Origin: Paludibacteraceae bacterium
GTDB lineage: Bacteria; Bacteroidota; Bacteroidia; Bacteroidales; Paludibacteraceae
Reading direction: 5' to 3'
Assembly: GCA_016297215.1 (NCBI GenBank)
Contig: JAEDGZ010000009.1
Location: forward strand, 1 to 64,000
Length of the DNA: 64,000 bases
The notes below the pieces were generated by a model. It ran no database searches. It was not told the DNA's origin and was given only the letters and a program-made list of their open reading frames with translations. Made by a program: the position numbers and the translations under genes. Below are positions 33,330 through 42,185 of this stretch, piece by piece (position 1 is the stretch's first letter; each line of letters begins with the position of its first letter).

Positions 33330-34061
33330 ATGAATTTGAAAACTGTCATATTGAAATCGCTTGTGGTAGTGGGGTTGGTAGCCCTGCTGGCGGTGGCAGT
33401 GGGGACGAGTAGGGGGAAGGACAGAGAGGAGCGGTGCAAGGAGTTGGTGTGCAAGATAGCCGATGAGGACGAGCGTTCGTATGTGAGCGAGCAGGAGTTG
33501 TTCACGCTTCTCAAGCAGCATAATGCCTACCCCGTGGGCGAGTACCTGCATCGGATTAACCTGCAGCATATGGAGAACATCATCCGCGAGCACCCGATGG
33601 TGCGCACGGCAGAGTGCTACACCGCCGAGGACGGCACTGCGCGAATCCGTGTTACGCAGCGGGTGCCGCTGCTGAAGGTGGTTACCGCTGACGAAGCGTA
33701 CTATATCGACACCGACCGCCGCAAGATGCCGCTGCGGGCGAGCATACACGACACGGTGCCCGTAGCCACGGGGAAAGTGGGCTTTGAGACGGCGTCAACC
33801 GTGCTTGCGGACTTCGCGGAGTGGGTGCAGGAAGATGATTATTGGAGCGCGCGCGTGGAGGCGATAGATATGCGGACACCCAAGCATATTCGCATCAAGC
33901 AGAAAGGGAAGCAAGAGGACTTGGTGCTGGGCGAGATAGACGACTATGAGGGCAAACTGCAGAAAGCCGCCGTCTTCTACCGCCGCACGGCAAGCATAGA
34001 GAAACCCCGTTATCGCACCCTTGACCTCCGCTATCAGGGGCAGGTGGTGGCGGGAAGGTAA
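33330..34061 (+). CDS. ftsQ: cell division protein FtsQ
   Basis: A 243-residue bitopic protein: one N-terminal helix (about 7-24), then a POTRA-like region (VSEQELFTLLKQHNAYPVG, MENIIREHPMVRTAECYTAE) and the beta domain (RVPLLKVVTADEAYYIDTDR). This matches Bacteroidota FtsQ in size and position between murC and ftsA. It links the divisome in the periplasm. Confidence 0.9.
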   Translation: MNLKTVILKSLVVVGLVALLAVAVGTSRGKDREERCKELVCKIADEDERSYVSEQELFTLLKQHNAYPVGEYLHRINLQHMENIIREHPMVRTAECYTAEDGTARIRVTQRVPLLKVVTADEAYYIDTDRRKMPLRASIHDTVPVATGKVGFETASTVLADFAEWVQEDDYWSARVEAIDMRTPKHIRIKQKGKQEDLVLGEIDDYEGKLQKAAVFYRRTASIEKPRYRTLDLRYQGQVVAGR

Positions 34062-34115
34062 GAAGAACCAGGAACCAGGAGCCAGGAATCAGGAACAAAG
34101 AGCCAAGAACAAAGA
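34062..34115. repeat. heptamer array (AACCAGG/AACAAAG)
   Basis: Seven or more 7-base units between ftsQ and ftsA, the same class as 16048 and 17281. Confidence 0.9.
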
Positions 34116-34117
34116 CT

Positions 34118-35401
34118 ATGGCAAAGCGAGGAAATAGATATCAGAAAGCAACCGAACTGCCTTTGGTGGCGGTGGATTTGGGAAGCAATGGCGTGCGTGC
34201 TATGGCGGCGCAGCGTGTGGGAGACGGTCTGTTTCGGATATTGGGGGTAGAGGAGTGCAACGAGAAGCCGCGGGCGGTGGAGGCAGGTGTGGTGCGCCAG
34301 TCGCTTGACACGGGTTTTGCCATCAACAAGGTGCTGACCCTGCTGGCGAACCGTATCGGCGTGGAGGAGATTCCGAGCGCTTTCTGCTCGGTAGGCGGGC
34401 AGTCGATGGGCGTGGTGGAGGTGATGGCGAAGCGCGACCAAGTGCGTCGGCGCGAGATACCCGCTACCATGTTAGAGGCGCTGGAAGAGGAGTGCAAGCA
34501 GAAGATAGAGAACAAGTACCCGCAATTAGCGGTGCTGGGTATCGTGCCGAGTTTCTATGTGTTGGACGGCGTGCGGCAGGAGGAAATGCCTGAGCGACAG
34601 AGTGCTACCGTGCTCGAAGGGCATTACAATGCGTTCTACGGCAACAAAGCGATAGACGCTAACCTCCGCAAGAGTTTTCTGCAAGCGAAGAAAGTGGTGG
34701 AGAGCGTGTTTCCGCGCCCCGATGTGTTGCTCTCGCTGTTTGCCGCCGAAGACGGCAGTCAGATATTAGACGATGGCTGCGCGGTGTTGGATATGGGGCA
34801 TGAGACTACGACGCTGACGGTCTATAAGGCAGGCGAGTATATCCTCAACGATGTGGTTGCCCAAGGCGGGGCGCATATCACCCGTTTCTTGCAGCAGCAG
34901 GGCGTGAGCGCGAAGACCGCCGAACTGCTGAAGACCCGATACGGCTATGCGTCGCCCGATCAGGTGGAGAAGAACGTTACCATGCGTATCCCCGCTGCGC
35001 CCGAGTTGGGCGGCTATTTCTCGCTGACGAGCGAGCAACTGGCGGAGACCATTGCGCAGAAGTTAGACGAGATACTCAGTCCGCTGCTGGAGAAGTTGAA
35101 CACCTACGCAGGGCGTATCCGCACCCTTTATATCACAGGCGGCGGCAGCATGCTGCGGGGCGTGGACGACTACATACAGCGGCGCACCGCCATCACCGTC
35201 CGCTACGGAGGGCACGACCTGCTTCTGACCGCCGACACCGCGGAGCAGTACCTTGAGCCGACCTACGCGCCGCTCGTGGGGACGATACTGCTCGGGCAAG
35301 ACTATCGCGACAGGCATCAAGACCGCGTCATCAAAGGGGCAGAGAGCCTGATAGGAGAAACGAAGAAGAGACTGATAGACCTCTTCTCGGAGCAGGAATG
35401 A
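34118..35401 (+). CDS. ftsA: cell division protein FtsA
   Basis: A 427-residue actin-like ATPase that tethers FtsZ to the membrane. VAVDLGSNGVRAMAA is the phosphate 1 loop. The SHS2 (1C) region holds IPSAFCSVGGQSM and RREIPATMLEALEEECKQKI. CAVLDMGHETTTLTVYK is phosphate 2, and YITGGGSMLRGVDDYIQ is the adenosine motif. The C-terminus RLIDLFSEQE is short, and an amphipathic membrane-binding helix (about GAESLIGETKKRLIDLFSE) seems to close the protein. Confidence 0.95.
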   Translation: MAKRGNRYQKATELPLVAVDLGSNGVRAMAAQRVGDGLFRILGVEECNEKPRAVEAGVVRQSLDTGFAINKVLTLLANRIGVEEIPSAFCSVGGQSMGVVEVMAKRDQVRRREIPATMLEALEEECKQKIENKYPQLAVLGIVPSFYVLDGVRQEEMPERQSATVLEGHYNAFYGNKAIDANLRKSFLQAKKVVESVFPRPDVLLSLFAAEDGSQILDDGCAVLDMGHETTTLTVYKAGEYILNDVVAQGGAHITRFLQQQGVSAKTAELLKTRYGYASPDQVEKNVTMRIPAAPELGGYFSLTSEQLAETIAQKLDEILSPLLEKLNTYAGRIRTLYITGGGSMLRGVDDYIQRRTAITVRYGGHDLLLTADTAEQYLEPTYAPLVGTILLGQDYRDRHQDRVIKGAESLIGETKKRLIDLFSEQE

Positions 35402-35512
35402 TGACCCTCCCCAGCCCTCCCTACAAAGGGAGGGGGAATATAATGACAATTAACCATTAAGACTATTCTCTCTTCTCTCCCCCTTTGTAGGGGGAGTCGG
35501 AGGGGGGCTCAA
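35402..35512. repeat. two CCCTCCC hairpins between ftsA and ftsZ
   Basis: CCCTCCCCAGCCCTCCCTAC + AAAGGGAGGGGG at 35404, and an opposite-facing CTCTCCCCCTTTGTAGGGGG + AGTCGGAGGGGGG at 35475. Together they form the same paired layout as the korA insertion. Confidence 0.9.
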
Positions 35513-35525
35513 TTACATAAGAACT

Positions 35526-36782
35526 ATGAACGAAGAATTGATTACTCTCCCTTTGGAGATAGTGGAAGATAGCCTTATCAAGGTGGTAGGCGTAGGTGGC
35601 GGCGGTGGCAACGCGGTCAACTACCTCTACCAGCAGGGAATCAAAGACGTTACTTTCCTTGTATGCAATACCGACAAGCAGGCGATGGGCAAGTTGTCCG
35701 TCCCTGCCAAACTGCAGTTGGGTCCCGGATTGGGTGCTGGCGGCAAACCTGAGGTAGCATGCCAGTACGCCGAACAGTCGCGCGAGGATATCAAGACGGC
35801 GCTCAACGATGGCACTAAGATGCTCTTTGTGGCAGCCGGTATGGGCGGCGGCACGGGCACGGGCGCTTCGCCCATCGTGGCGGAAGTGGCGCAGGAGATG
35901 GGAATCCTGACCGTGGGTATCGTTACTATCCCCTTCAAGTTCGAGAAAGGGCAGAAGATACACAAGGCGATGGTTGGCGTGGCGAAACTTGCAAAGCATG
36001 TGGACGCGCTGCTGATTATCAACAACGAGAAGTTGAAGGACATCTACCCCGATTTCTCTTTCCTCAACGCCTTCGAGAAATCCAACGATGTGGTCGCCAA
36101 TGCAGCGCGCGCCATTGCGGAAATCATCACCCTGCCGGGTATTGTCAATACCGACTTTGCGGATGTGTATAACACGCTCAAGGACGGCGGCGTAGCGATA
36201 ATGAACGTAGGTCGCGCCAGCGGCGAGACACGTATCACCGATGCTATCAACGATGCGCTTAACTCGCCGCTGGTGAACACCAACGACGTGCACGGTGCCA
36301 AGCGACTGCTGCTTCAACTCTACTGCTCCACGGAGCATGCCATCCAGATGCAGGAGATAGACCAGATAAACGCTTTCGTGGACGAGATAGGCGAGGAGGT
36401 GGAGGTGCAGTGGGGCGCCGCGCTGGATGAGAAATTAGGCGAGGACGTGCGCGTAACCATCATCGCCACGGGTTATGAGGTGGACGGGCTGCCGACGATA
36501 GACACCGAAGACGAGGAGCAGTCGATACAAGATGCCATCCGCCAGAACTACGAGACACTCGACAAACCCAAGGAGGACGAGCAGGCGGTAACCATCGACC
36601 TGAAGGACACCCTGCAAGCCGCCGATTCAACTCCTGGCTCTGGTGAGAAAGTTACTCCGCAATGGGGCGACACCCCTACGGCAGACGAGGTGGTGATACA
36701 CATAGAAGATGATGAGCCTGCCCCTGCAAAACCTGCAGAGGAGAACACGCAACACCGCTGGGGAGGGTGGCTGAGAAGATAA
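35526..36782 (+). CDS. ftsZ: cell division GTPase FtsZ
   Basis: A 418-residue tubulin homologue that forms the division ring. VVGVGGGGGNAVNYL, the tubulin signature GGGTGTG (107-113), KTALNDGTKMLFVAAGMGGG and NTDFADVY are all present. A long acidic linker follows residue about 325 and the protein ends WGGWLRR. Last gene of the division operon; a repeat cluster follows. Confidence 0.98.
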   Translation: MNEELITLPLEIVEDSLIKVVGVGGGGGNAVNYLYQQGIKDVTFLVCNTDKQAMGKLSVPAKLQLGPGLGAGGKPEVACQYAEQSREDIKTALNDGTKMLFVAAGMGGGTGTGASPIVAEVAQEMGILTVGIVTIPFKFEKGQKIHKAMVGVAKLAKHVDALLIINNEKLKDIYPDFSFLNAFEKSNDVVANAARAIAEIITLPGIVNTDFADVYNTLKDGGVAIMNVGRASGETRITDAINDALNSPLVNTNDVHGAKRLLLQLYCSTEHAIQMQEIDQINAFVDEIGEEVEVQWGAALDEKLGEDVRVTIIATGYEVDGLPTIDTEDEEQSIQDAIRQNYETLDKPKEDEQAVTIDLKDTLQAADSTPGSGEKVTPQWGDTPTADEVVIHIEDDEPAPAKPAEENTQHRWGGWLRR

Positions 36783-36787
36783 AATGT

Positions 36788-36862
36788 TAGAACGCGCTTT
36801 GCGCTTTCAGACCGTCTTCGGCTGAAAGATAGTGCTTCGCGCTAAAGGACTTATTTACTCGT
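36788..36862. repeat. tiny hairpin cluster after ftsZ
   Basis: ACGCGCTTTGCGC, AGACCGTCTTCGGCTGAAAG, GTGCTTCGCGCTAAAGGACT, then a TTACTCGTAAAATACGAAAA inverted repeat. It shares the CTTCGCTGAAAGAT module with 20560 and 33255. Confidence 0.7.
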
Positions 36863-36893
36863 AAAATACGAAAACTACGCAAACAAAGTAATA

Positions 36894-37832
36894 ATGGACA
36901 ACGAAATGAATCTATTTGACTTGTGTCTGCTCGCGTGGCGAGGATGCAAGCGTGCTGTGAAAGCACTTTGGCGCACTTTCATGAGTGCAATGCGCCTAAC
37001 TATCCGTAAATGGTGGATTAGCCTGCCGGTATTGGCAATTTTCATTGCTGGTGCACTTATCTATACGCGGAAGGACAACTTAACCTATAAGGTGTATGCT
37101 GTGGCGAAACTGAATGGTCCTACACTCAACCTTTTTAATGAGGTATTCCGTCCGTTGCAGTCGGGTGTGTTTTTCAACGGGACTCCCGAGGTGGCACAAT
37201 ATATCTACGACCATACGGCAAGGCGTTTTGAGACCTTCCCCGTGATAGACTGCCTGCGAGATAATATCATTGATTATGTGGACTTTGACCGCAAGGTGAA
37301 GCCTACGGACACGGTGAACTGGCAGATGCGCGACCATATCTGTATCCAGTTTCGCATCAAATACTGTGATTTAGGGCAGGTGCTTACCATAGAGAAGCAG
37401 TTGCTATCTTATCTCAACGGGAACGAAGCGATGCAACATGCCTATCGTGCTGCCTTGCCCGTGATGGAACGCAAGGTGCAGTTCTGCCATACGCAGATTG
37501 AAAAATTGGATAGTCTTACCTCCTCCTTCTATTTCAACAACAAAGAGTTGTCCTTGCAAGAGAGTTCCAACAATACGATTGTTACGGGCGAGCAGAGTAA
37601 TCGCAGCATGGAACTTTTCCTCCCTGCTATCTATGCGCATATTGACTATACGCAGAAAGTGGATGTGCAACGGGCTGCCTATACGGCACCTGTAGCATTG
37701 GAGAGTCATTTCGCCGTAAACCCCGAACCGGTGAATAGTCGGGCGAAGATGCTGGTGCTCTTCATCCTTGCTGGCTGGATTGTCAGCCTTGCTATTGCTT
37801 GGGGAGTAGAAAAAGCATTTGTCAAATTGTAA
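36894..37832 (+). CDS. Wzz-like two-helix membrane protein
   Basis: A 312-residue protein with one transmembrane segment near 43-60 (WWISLPVLAIFIAGALIYT) and one near 285-303 (MLVLFILAGWIVSLAIAWGV), enclosing a periplasmic domain with predicted helices around MERKVQFCHTQIEKLDSLTS. This topology matches chain-length determinant (Wzz/GumC-like) proteins common in Bacteroidales. No glycan polymerase genes are adjacent, so a role in polysaccharide length control is only an inference from shape. Confidence 0.7.
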   Translation: MDNEMNLFDLCLLAWRGCKRAVKALWRTFMSAMRLTIRKWWISLPVLAIFIAGALIYTRKDNLTYKVYAVAKLNGPTLNLFNEVFRPLQSGVFFNGTPEVAQYIYDHTARRFETFPVIDCLRDNIIDYVDFDRKVKPTDTVNWQMRDHICIQFRIKYCDLGQVLTIEKQLLSYLNGNEAMQHAYRAALPVMERKVQFCHTQIEKLDSLTSSFYFNNKELSLQESSNNTIVTGEQSNRSMELFLPAIYAHIDYTQKVDVQRAAYTAPVALESHFAVNPEPVNSRAKMLVLFILAGWIVSLAIAWGVEKAFVKL

Positions 37833-37872
37833 ATTGTAAAATTGTCAAATCAAGTAGATTGTCAAATAACAA

Positions 37873-38523
37873 ATGTCTTTTGTAGAAACCATAACATCGT
37901 GGTATGCGGCGCACATGAATTACGCCTCTATCACGGCGCTGATGACCATCGAGTCATCGTTCATCCCTTTCCCCAGTGAGGTGGTGATACCGCCCGCCGT
38001 GTATGTGGCGTCGGAGTCGACCAGTGCGCTCTGCGCTACGGGCAACTACCCCATGGACGTGGCGCTGATAGTGCTCTTTGGTACAATAGGTGCAATGCTC
38101 GGGGCAGTCATCAACTACCTGCTCTCGATGTGGCTCGGGCGTCCGATTATCTATAAGTTCGCCGACAGCCGCGTGGGACACTTGCTGTTGCTCAATAGCG
38201 AGAAGGTGCAGAAGGCGGAGAACTACTTCAACGACCACGGAAAGGTGAGCACCTTCATCGGTAGGCTCATCCCGGGTATCCGCCAACTCATCAGCATCCC
38301 GGCGGGCTTGGCGAAGATGCACTTCGGGCAGTTCATGCTCTACACTTTCCTCGGGGCATTCCTCTGGAACACCGTGTTGGCGCTGCTCGGCTATATCGCC
38401 CACGGGCAGGCGGACCTCATCAACCAATACAGCCACGAACTGAGTATCATCATCTTAGCCCTTGTTGGCGTGGTGGTGGTTTACTACGTAGGGAAGATGG
38501 TGTATAAGAAAATTAAAAAATAG
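37873..38523 (+). CDS. DedA-family membrane protein
   Basis: A 216-residue polytopic protein of the DedA/VTT family, thought to be lipid scramblases or transporters. MTIESSFIPFPSEVVIPPAV (26-45), GTIGAMLGAVINYLLSMWLG, the FNDHGKVSTFIGRLIPGIRQ then LISIPAG block and the YTFLGAFLWNTVLALLGY helix are diagnostic. It is preceded by GTCAAAT-type repeats and followed by a 9-mer array. Confidence 0.93.
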   Translation: MSFVETITSWYAAHMNYASITALMTIESSFIPFPSEVVIPPAVYVASESTSALCATGNYPMDVALIVLFGTIGAMLGAVINYLLSMWLGRPIIYKFADSRVGHLLLLNSEKVQKAENYFNDHGKVSTFIGRLIPGIRQLISIPAGLAKMHFGQFMLYTFLGAFLWNTVLALLGYIAHGQADLINQYSHELSIIILALVGVVVVYYVGKMVYKKIKK

Positions 38524-38567
38524 GTGGGCTCCGAATACTCTGAATACTCCGAGCACTCCGATAAAAT
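38524..38567. repeat. 9-mer array (ACTCCGAAT)
   Basis: CTCCGAATACTCTGAATACT then CCGAGCACTCCGAT, between dedA and nadC. Confidence 0.85.
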
Positions 38568-38580
38568 AGTCAAATAATCT

Positions 38581-39450
38581 ATGCAAGCAGAAGAGTTGCG
38601 CAGACTGATTGCGCTTTGGTTTGAAGAGGACATACGCGATGGTGACCACACCTCGCTCAGTTGCATACCGGCTACGCAGATGGGCTGCCAGCAGTTGCTC
38701 ATCAAGGAAGAAGGTATCTTGGCGGGTGTGGAGGTAGCGAAAGAGATCATCCGCTATTTCGACCCCGAGTGCCGTATGAAGCAGTATCTTGAAGATGGCG
38801 CGGCGGTGAAGCCCGGCGATGTGGCGTTCCGCGTCTATGGAAAGGAACTGTCGCTACTGCAGATTGAGCGTACCATGCTCAATATCATGCAGCGCATGTC
38901 GGGTATCGCCACCACGACGCACCGCTACCAGTCGCTGATAGCGGACACGGGCTGCCACGTGCTGGATACGCGCAAGACCACGCCCGGGCTGCGCTATTTG
39001 GAGAAAGAGGCAGTGAAGATAGGCGGCGGCATGAACCATCGTATCGGACTTTTCGACATGATTCTGCTGAAAGATAACCATGTGGACTTTGCCGGCGGCA
39101 TCACCAACGCGCTGACTCGTGCGCGCGACTACTGCCGCGAGAAAGGCAAAGACCTGCGTATCGAGATAGAGACGCGCAACGAGGAGGAGATACGCGAGGC
39201 GCTGGCGACCAACATCCCCGACCGTATCATGCTGGATAACTTCACCCCCGAGCGCACGAAGCAGGCGGTGGCGCTTATCCGCGACTGGGAGCAGAAAGCA
39301 GGTCGCCACATGGAGATAGAGTCGTCGGGGGGTATCACCATCGACACCCTGCGCGACTACGCCCTCTGCGGTGTGGACTTCATATCCGTAGGTGCGCTCA
39401 CCCACTCCGTCAAAGGACTTGATATGTCTTTCAAAGCAGTGAAAGAATAA
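38581..39450 (+). CDS. nadC: nicotinate-nucleotide pyrophosphorylase (carboxylating)
   Basis: A 289-residue enzyme converting quinolinate and PRPP to nicotinate mononucleotide in NAD synthesis. EEDIRDGDHTSLSCIP, LNIMQRMSGIATTTHRY, DTRKTTPGLRYLEKEAVKIG then GGMNHR and LKDNHVDFAGG supply substrate-binding residues. IESSGGITIDTL closes the barrel. Normal length. Confidence 0.97.
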   Translation: MQAEELRRLIALWFEEDIRDGDHTSLSCIPATQMGCQQLLIKEEGILAGVEVAKEIIRYFDPECRMKQYLEDGAAVKPGDVAFRVYGKELSLLQIERTMLNIMQRMSGIATTTHRYQSLIADTGCHVLDTRKTTPGLRYLEKEAVKIGGGMNHRIGLFDMILLKDNHVDFAGGITNALTRARDYCREKGKDLRIEIETRNEEEIREALATNIPDRIMLDNFTPERTKQAVALIRDWEQKAGRHMEIESSGGITIDTLRDYALCGVDFISVGALTHSVKGLDMSFKAVKE

Positions 39451-39502
39451 AATTCATGCCTATCTGGCAATGTGCAGCATGTAGATTTATATGCTGATCT
39501 CA

Positions 39503-39534
39503 GTTAGTGATTAGTTAGTGATTAGTTAGTGATT
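39503..39534. repeat. 11-mer array (TTAGTGATTAG)
   Basis: Three units downstream of nadC, inverse to the array at 10416. Confidence 0.9.
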
Positions 39535-39585
39535 GCCGAGGCAATAACAAGGTCTAAACTTGCTAATATCGAACTTCTAAAAACA

Positions 39586-39620
39586 GCACGAGGCAATCTA
39601 ATTTTTAGGTTGCCTCGTGC
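39586..39620. terminator. bidirectional terminator between nadC and the TonB receptor
   Basis: GCACGAGGCAATCTA pairs with TAGGTTGCCTCGTGC around a short A/T loop, with T-rich ends on both strands. It serves the converging nadC and TonB-receptor genes. Confidence 0.8.
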
Positions 39621-39683
39621 CGTTTATCTGCATCTCTATGGTGTGTATAGCTCTCAAATGCTGGCTTTTTCCAACGAAAAGTC

Positions 39684-42041
39684 TTACCAGTTCACTACGA
39701 AGCCGGCATGCACGTTGATGCCCGCCTGTGCGTAGTACCACGGCCAGCAGGCGGTGCCGTCTTGATAGTAGGAGCAGTCGCTGCCGCCGTTGCTCGCGTA
39801 CTTGTGGTCGAAGATGTTGTTGATTTGGCAGAGCAACTTAATCTCCGGGCAGCGTTTGTACTTCTGCAAAGGCAGTGTGTATTGCAGGTTGACATTGGTG
39901 GTGGTGTATGCCTTGATGAAGGCGGTGGCGATTTTTGCCGGCTGCCCAATCTGCTCGGGGTGAATCGGCTCCGTCTCGCCGTACCATGCGATGTTCTCCA
40001 TTACGATACCGTTGCCGTGGGTGTTGTCCAGATACTGCTTCGACACCACGTTTGTCTGCACGGTAGCCACAAAGCCGGCTATGTCGAACGTGAAGAGCGA
40101 CATAGCGGTAATCATCGGCGAATAGGCGATGTCGGTCTCATCGAAATGCACGGTCTGTCCGTATTCGTTCTCTGCCCAGTTGGCATCGTAGCGGGTAACG
40201 GTCTCGTCGTAGCCGAGAATCTTGTTGCGACTGAGCACGAAGTTACCGTCCCAACGGAACCAGTCGGTTATCTTCACGCCCGCCGTGAGTTCCACACCCA
40301 TGCGGTAACTGTCTTTTACGTTGATAGTCGATTGCGCGCCTACGTCGTTGTATTTGCCCGTGAGGACGAGTTGGTTGTCGTAGTCCATGAAGTAGAGGTT
40401 CGCGCCGATGGCGAAACGCGGGTGACTGTATTGGTAACCCAACTCATAGTCGTAGAGCGTCTCGGGGCTGGGCAGACCGGTGTAGGTGTTTGTAGATGCA
40501 TCCCAGAGCACGTTCTCCTTGTAGTTGTTGCGGCTCGGCTCGCGGTTAGCCATGGCGAAGGAACCGTAGAGCAGGTGCCCGCGATTCTGATAGGTCAGAC
40601 CCGCCTTGGGGTTGAAGAAATGGTAGTTGACGGTCAGCGGCAGGTCGGTCATGTCCTCATCGTTGATACCGTCGCGGTGGTAGCGCACATATCGGTATTG
40701 CAGGTCGGCATAGAGGCTGAGACGCTCCTGCCCGCGGTTGAGCACACGCCAATTGACTTTGCCGTAGGTGTTCGCGTCCACCTTGTTGGCGTTGTTGCGG
40801 TAGTACTCGTAGTTAATGGGTAGGCTGCCGCCATAGACGCTGTCTTGAATATAGTTCAGCGTGCCGAAGTGCGCACCGATATAGTCGTTGCCCGCTGCGC
40901 CGAACTGCACATCCACATGCTCGTTCACATATTTCGCGCTCAGGATGGCACCCGCGAAGTGATTGTCAAGACTCTTGCGATACATGCCGTAGGCTTTCTT
41001 CACTTTCTCGCCGTTCACGTCGGTGTAGCGCTCCAGCCCCCAGTACTCGAAACTCTTGCGTTTGTACTGCTCGTAGTAGCCGCCGCCGTGGGTGTAGTGG
41101 AGCGTAGCGTTCAGGCTCCAGTTGGGCGTGAAGCGGTGGGTAATCTGCAACTGCGCATGCTGCTGTGCGTAGTTATCCGTCTGATTATCATAATATTTAG
41201 TGTTGCCTTCCGCGTCTTCGTATTCGCCCGCGGGGTTGTAGCGTCGGTCAGCGCCGTCAATGCCGTATGCGGTGTTGTAGTCCACGCCGTCCCAGCCCAT
41301 GCCGGTCTTCTCCTTGCCGCCGAAGAAGCGTGCCACCACCTGCGTCTTGTCCCCGTACCAACCGAGGTCGCCGTAGTAGGAATACAGGTCAGAGTTCGTG
41401 CGATAGAGGAATCCGTCAGAGTTCACCTTGCTGAAACGCGCGTTCACGCGCCAGTTGCCGGGCAGGACTACATGCCCGCTCACCATCTCGCGGAAGGTGT
41501 TGTACATACCCCCGTTGAATGCCAGTGTGAAGTGGTTTGCGGTGTCGTTATCGCCCGTGTACATGTTCAGCGACGCACCGAACGAGGCACTACCATTGGT
41601 CGAGGTGCCCACGCCTCGCTGCACGTCGATGCTCGACATTGATGCCGCCATATCCGTCATGTTCACCCAGAACACCGTCTGGCTCTCTTGGTCGTTGAGC
41701 GGCACGTCGTTTACCGTCATGTTGATACGCGTGTGGTCGGTGCCGCGCACGCGGAAATACGTGTAGCCCACGCCTAAACCGTCGTCGCTCGTTACCTGCA
41801 AAGCAGGGATAGTGCTCAGCAGGTAGGGCAGATTCTGACCCGTGTTCTCACGATTCAGACGGTCGTTGCCGACCACGTCGTGGTTGATGGTGGTTTGTTG
41901 TACGCGTTGTGCGACCACTTGCACGTCTTGCATCTGGTTCATCACAACAGTCAGCGTGTCATCTGCGGCATACGCACGTATACCGCTGACCGCAACGGCT
42001 GCCGTCAGGCAGCACACAGAAAGAAAAGATTGTTTTTTCAT
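39684..42041 (-). CDS. TonB-dependent outer-membrane receptor, predicted thiamin uptake
   Basis: A 785-residue receptor with signal peptide (MKKQSFLSVCCLTAAVAVSG to about 26). The plug domain (about 35-160) has NLPYLLSTIPALQVTSDDGL, YFRVRGTDHTRINMTVNDVP and IDVQRGVGTSTNGSASFGAS. A 22-strand barrel ending GINVHAGFVVNW follows. A TPP riboswitch lies directly upstream, so transport of thiamin or a precursor is the best inference. This parallels the TPP-riboswitch-controlled OMthi receptor known in Bacteroides. There is no N-terminal carboxypeptidase-like extension and no SusD partner. Confidence 0.92.
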   Translation of the reverse strand: MKKQSFLSVCCLTAAVAVSGIRAYAADDTLTVVMNQMQDVQVVAQRVQQTTINHDVVGNDRLNRENTGQNLPYLLSTIPALQVTSDDGLGVGYTYFRVRGTDHTRINMTVNDVPLNDQESQTVFWVNMTDMAASMSSIDVQRGVGTSTNGSASFGASLNMYTGDNDTANHFTLAFNGGMYNTFREMVSGHVVLPGNWRVNARFSKVNSDGFLYRTNSDLYSYYGDLGWYGDKTQVVARFFGGKEKTGMGWDGVDYNTAYGIDGADRRYNPAGEYEDAEGNTKYYDNQTDNYAQQHAQLQITHRFTPNWSLNATLHYTHGGGYYEQYKRKSFEYWGLERYTDVNGEKVKKAYGMYRKSLDNHFAGAILSAKYVNEHVDVQFGAAGNDYIGAHFGTLNYIQDSVYGGSLPINYEYYRNNANKVDANTYGKVNWRVLNRGQERLSLYADLQYRYVRYHRDGINDEDMTDLPLTVNYHFFNPKAGLTYQNRGHLLYGSFAMANREPSRNNYKENVLWDASTNTYTGLPSPETLYDYELGYQYSHPRFAIGANLYFMDYDNQLVLTGKYNDVGAQSTINVKDSYRMGVELTAGVKITDWFRWDGNFVLSRNKILGYDETVTRYDANWAENEYGQTVHFDETDIAYSPMITAMSLFTFDIAGFVATVQTNVVSKQYLDNTHGNGIVMENIAWYGETEPIHPEQIGQPAKIATAFIKAYTTTNVNLQYTLPLQKYKRCPEIKLLCQINNIFDHKYASNGGSDCSYYQDGTACWPWYYAQAGINVHAGFVVNW

Positions 42042-42042
42042 A

Positions 42043-42114
42043 CTCCCTCTACAGAATTACCTGTGCAGGTTCAAAGGGTGTTTTCTCAGCCAAATCGGAA
42101 TTTAGCACCCCCGA
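42043..42114 (-). promoter_or_regulatory. TPP (thiamin pyrophosphate) riboswitch
   Basis: On the minus strand the leader reads GGGGGTGCT, then GGCTGAGA, ACACCCTTTGAACCTG, CAGGTAATTCTG and AGAGGGA, ending 2-3 bases before the ATG. These are the conserved THI-element blocks in order: P1 strand, CUGAGA, ACCCUUUGAACCUG, GGUAAU and the closing GGGA. The switch overlaps the translation start closely, so control of initiation is likely. Confidence 0.95.
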
Positions 42115-42139
42115 AAAAAATTAATATTTTATTGATTTT

Positions 42140-42164
42140 AATCAGAGTACTCGGAGTACTCTGA
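42140..42164. repeat. perfect 12-base inverted repeat (9-mer class)
   Basis: ATCAGAGTACTC-G-GAGTACTCTGAT, between the riboswitch and the next gene. It shares the ACTCCGAGTACTC theme with 25274 and 38524. Confidence 0.8.
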
Positions 42165-42185
42165 TTATTTTGATTTCTCAGACCA

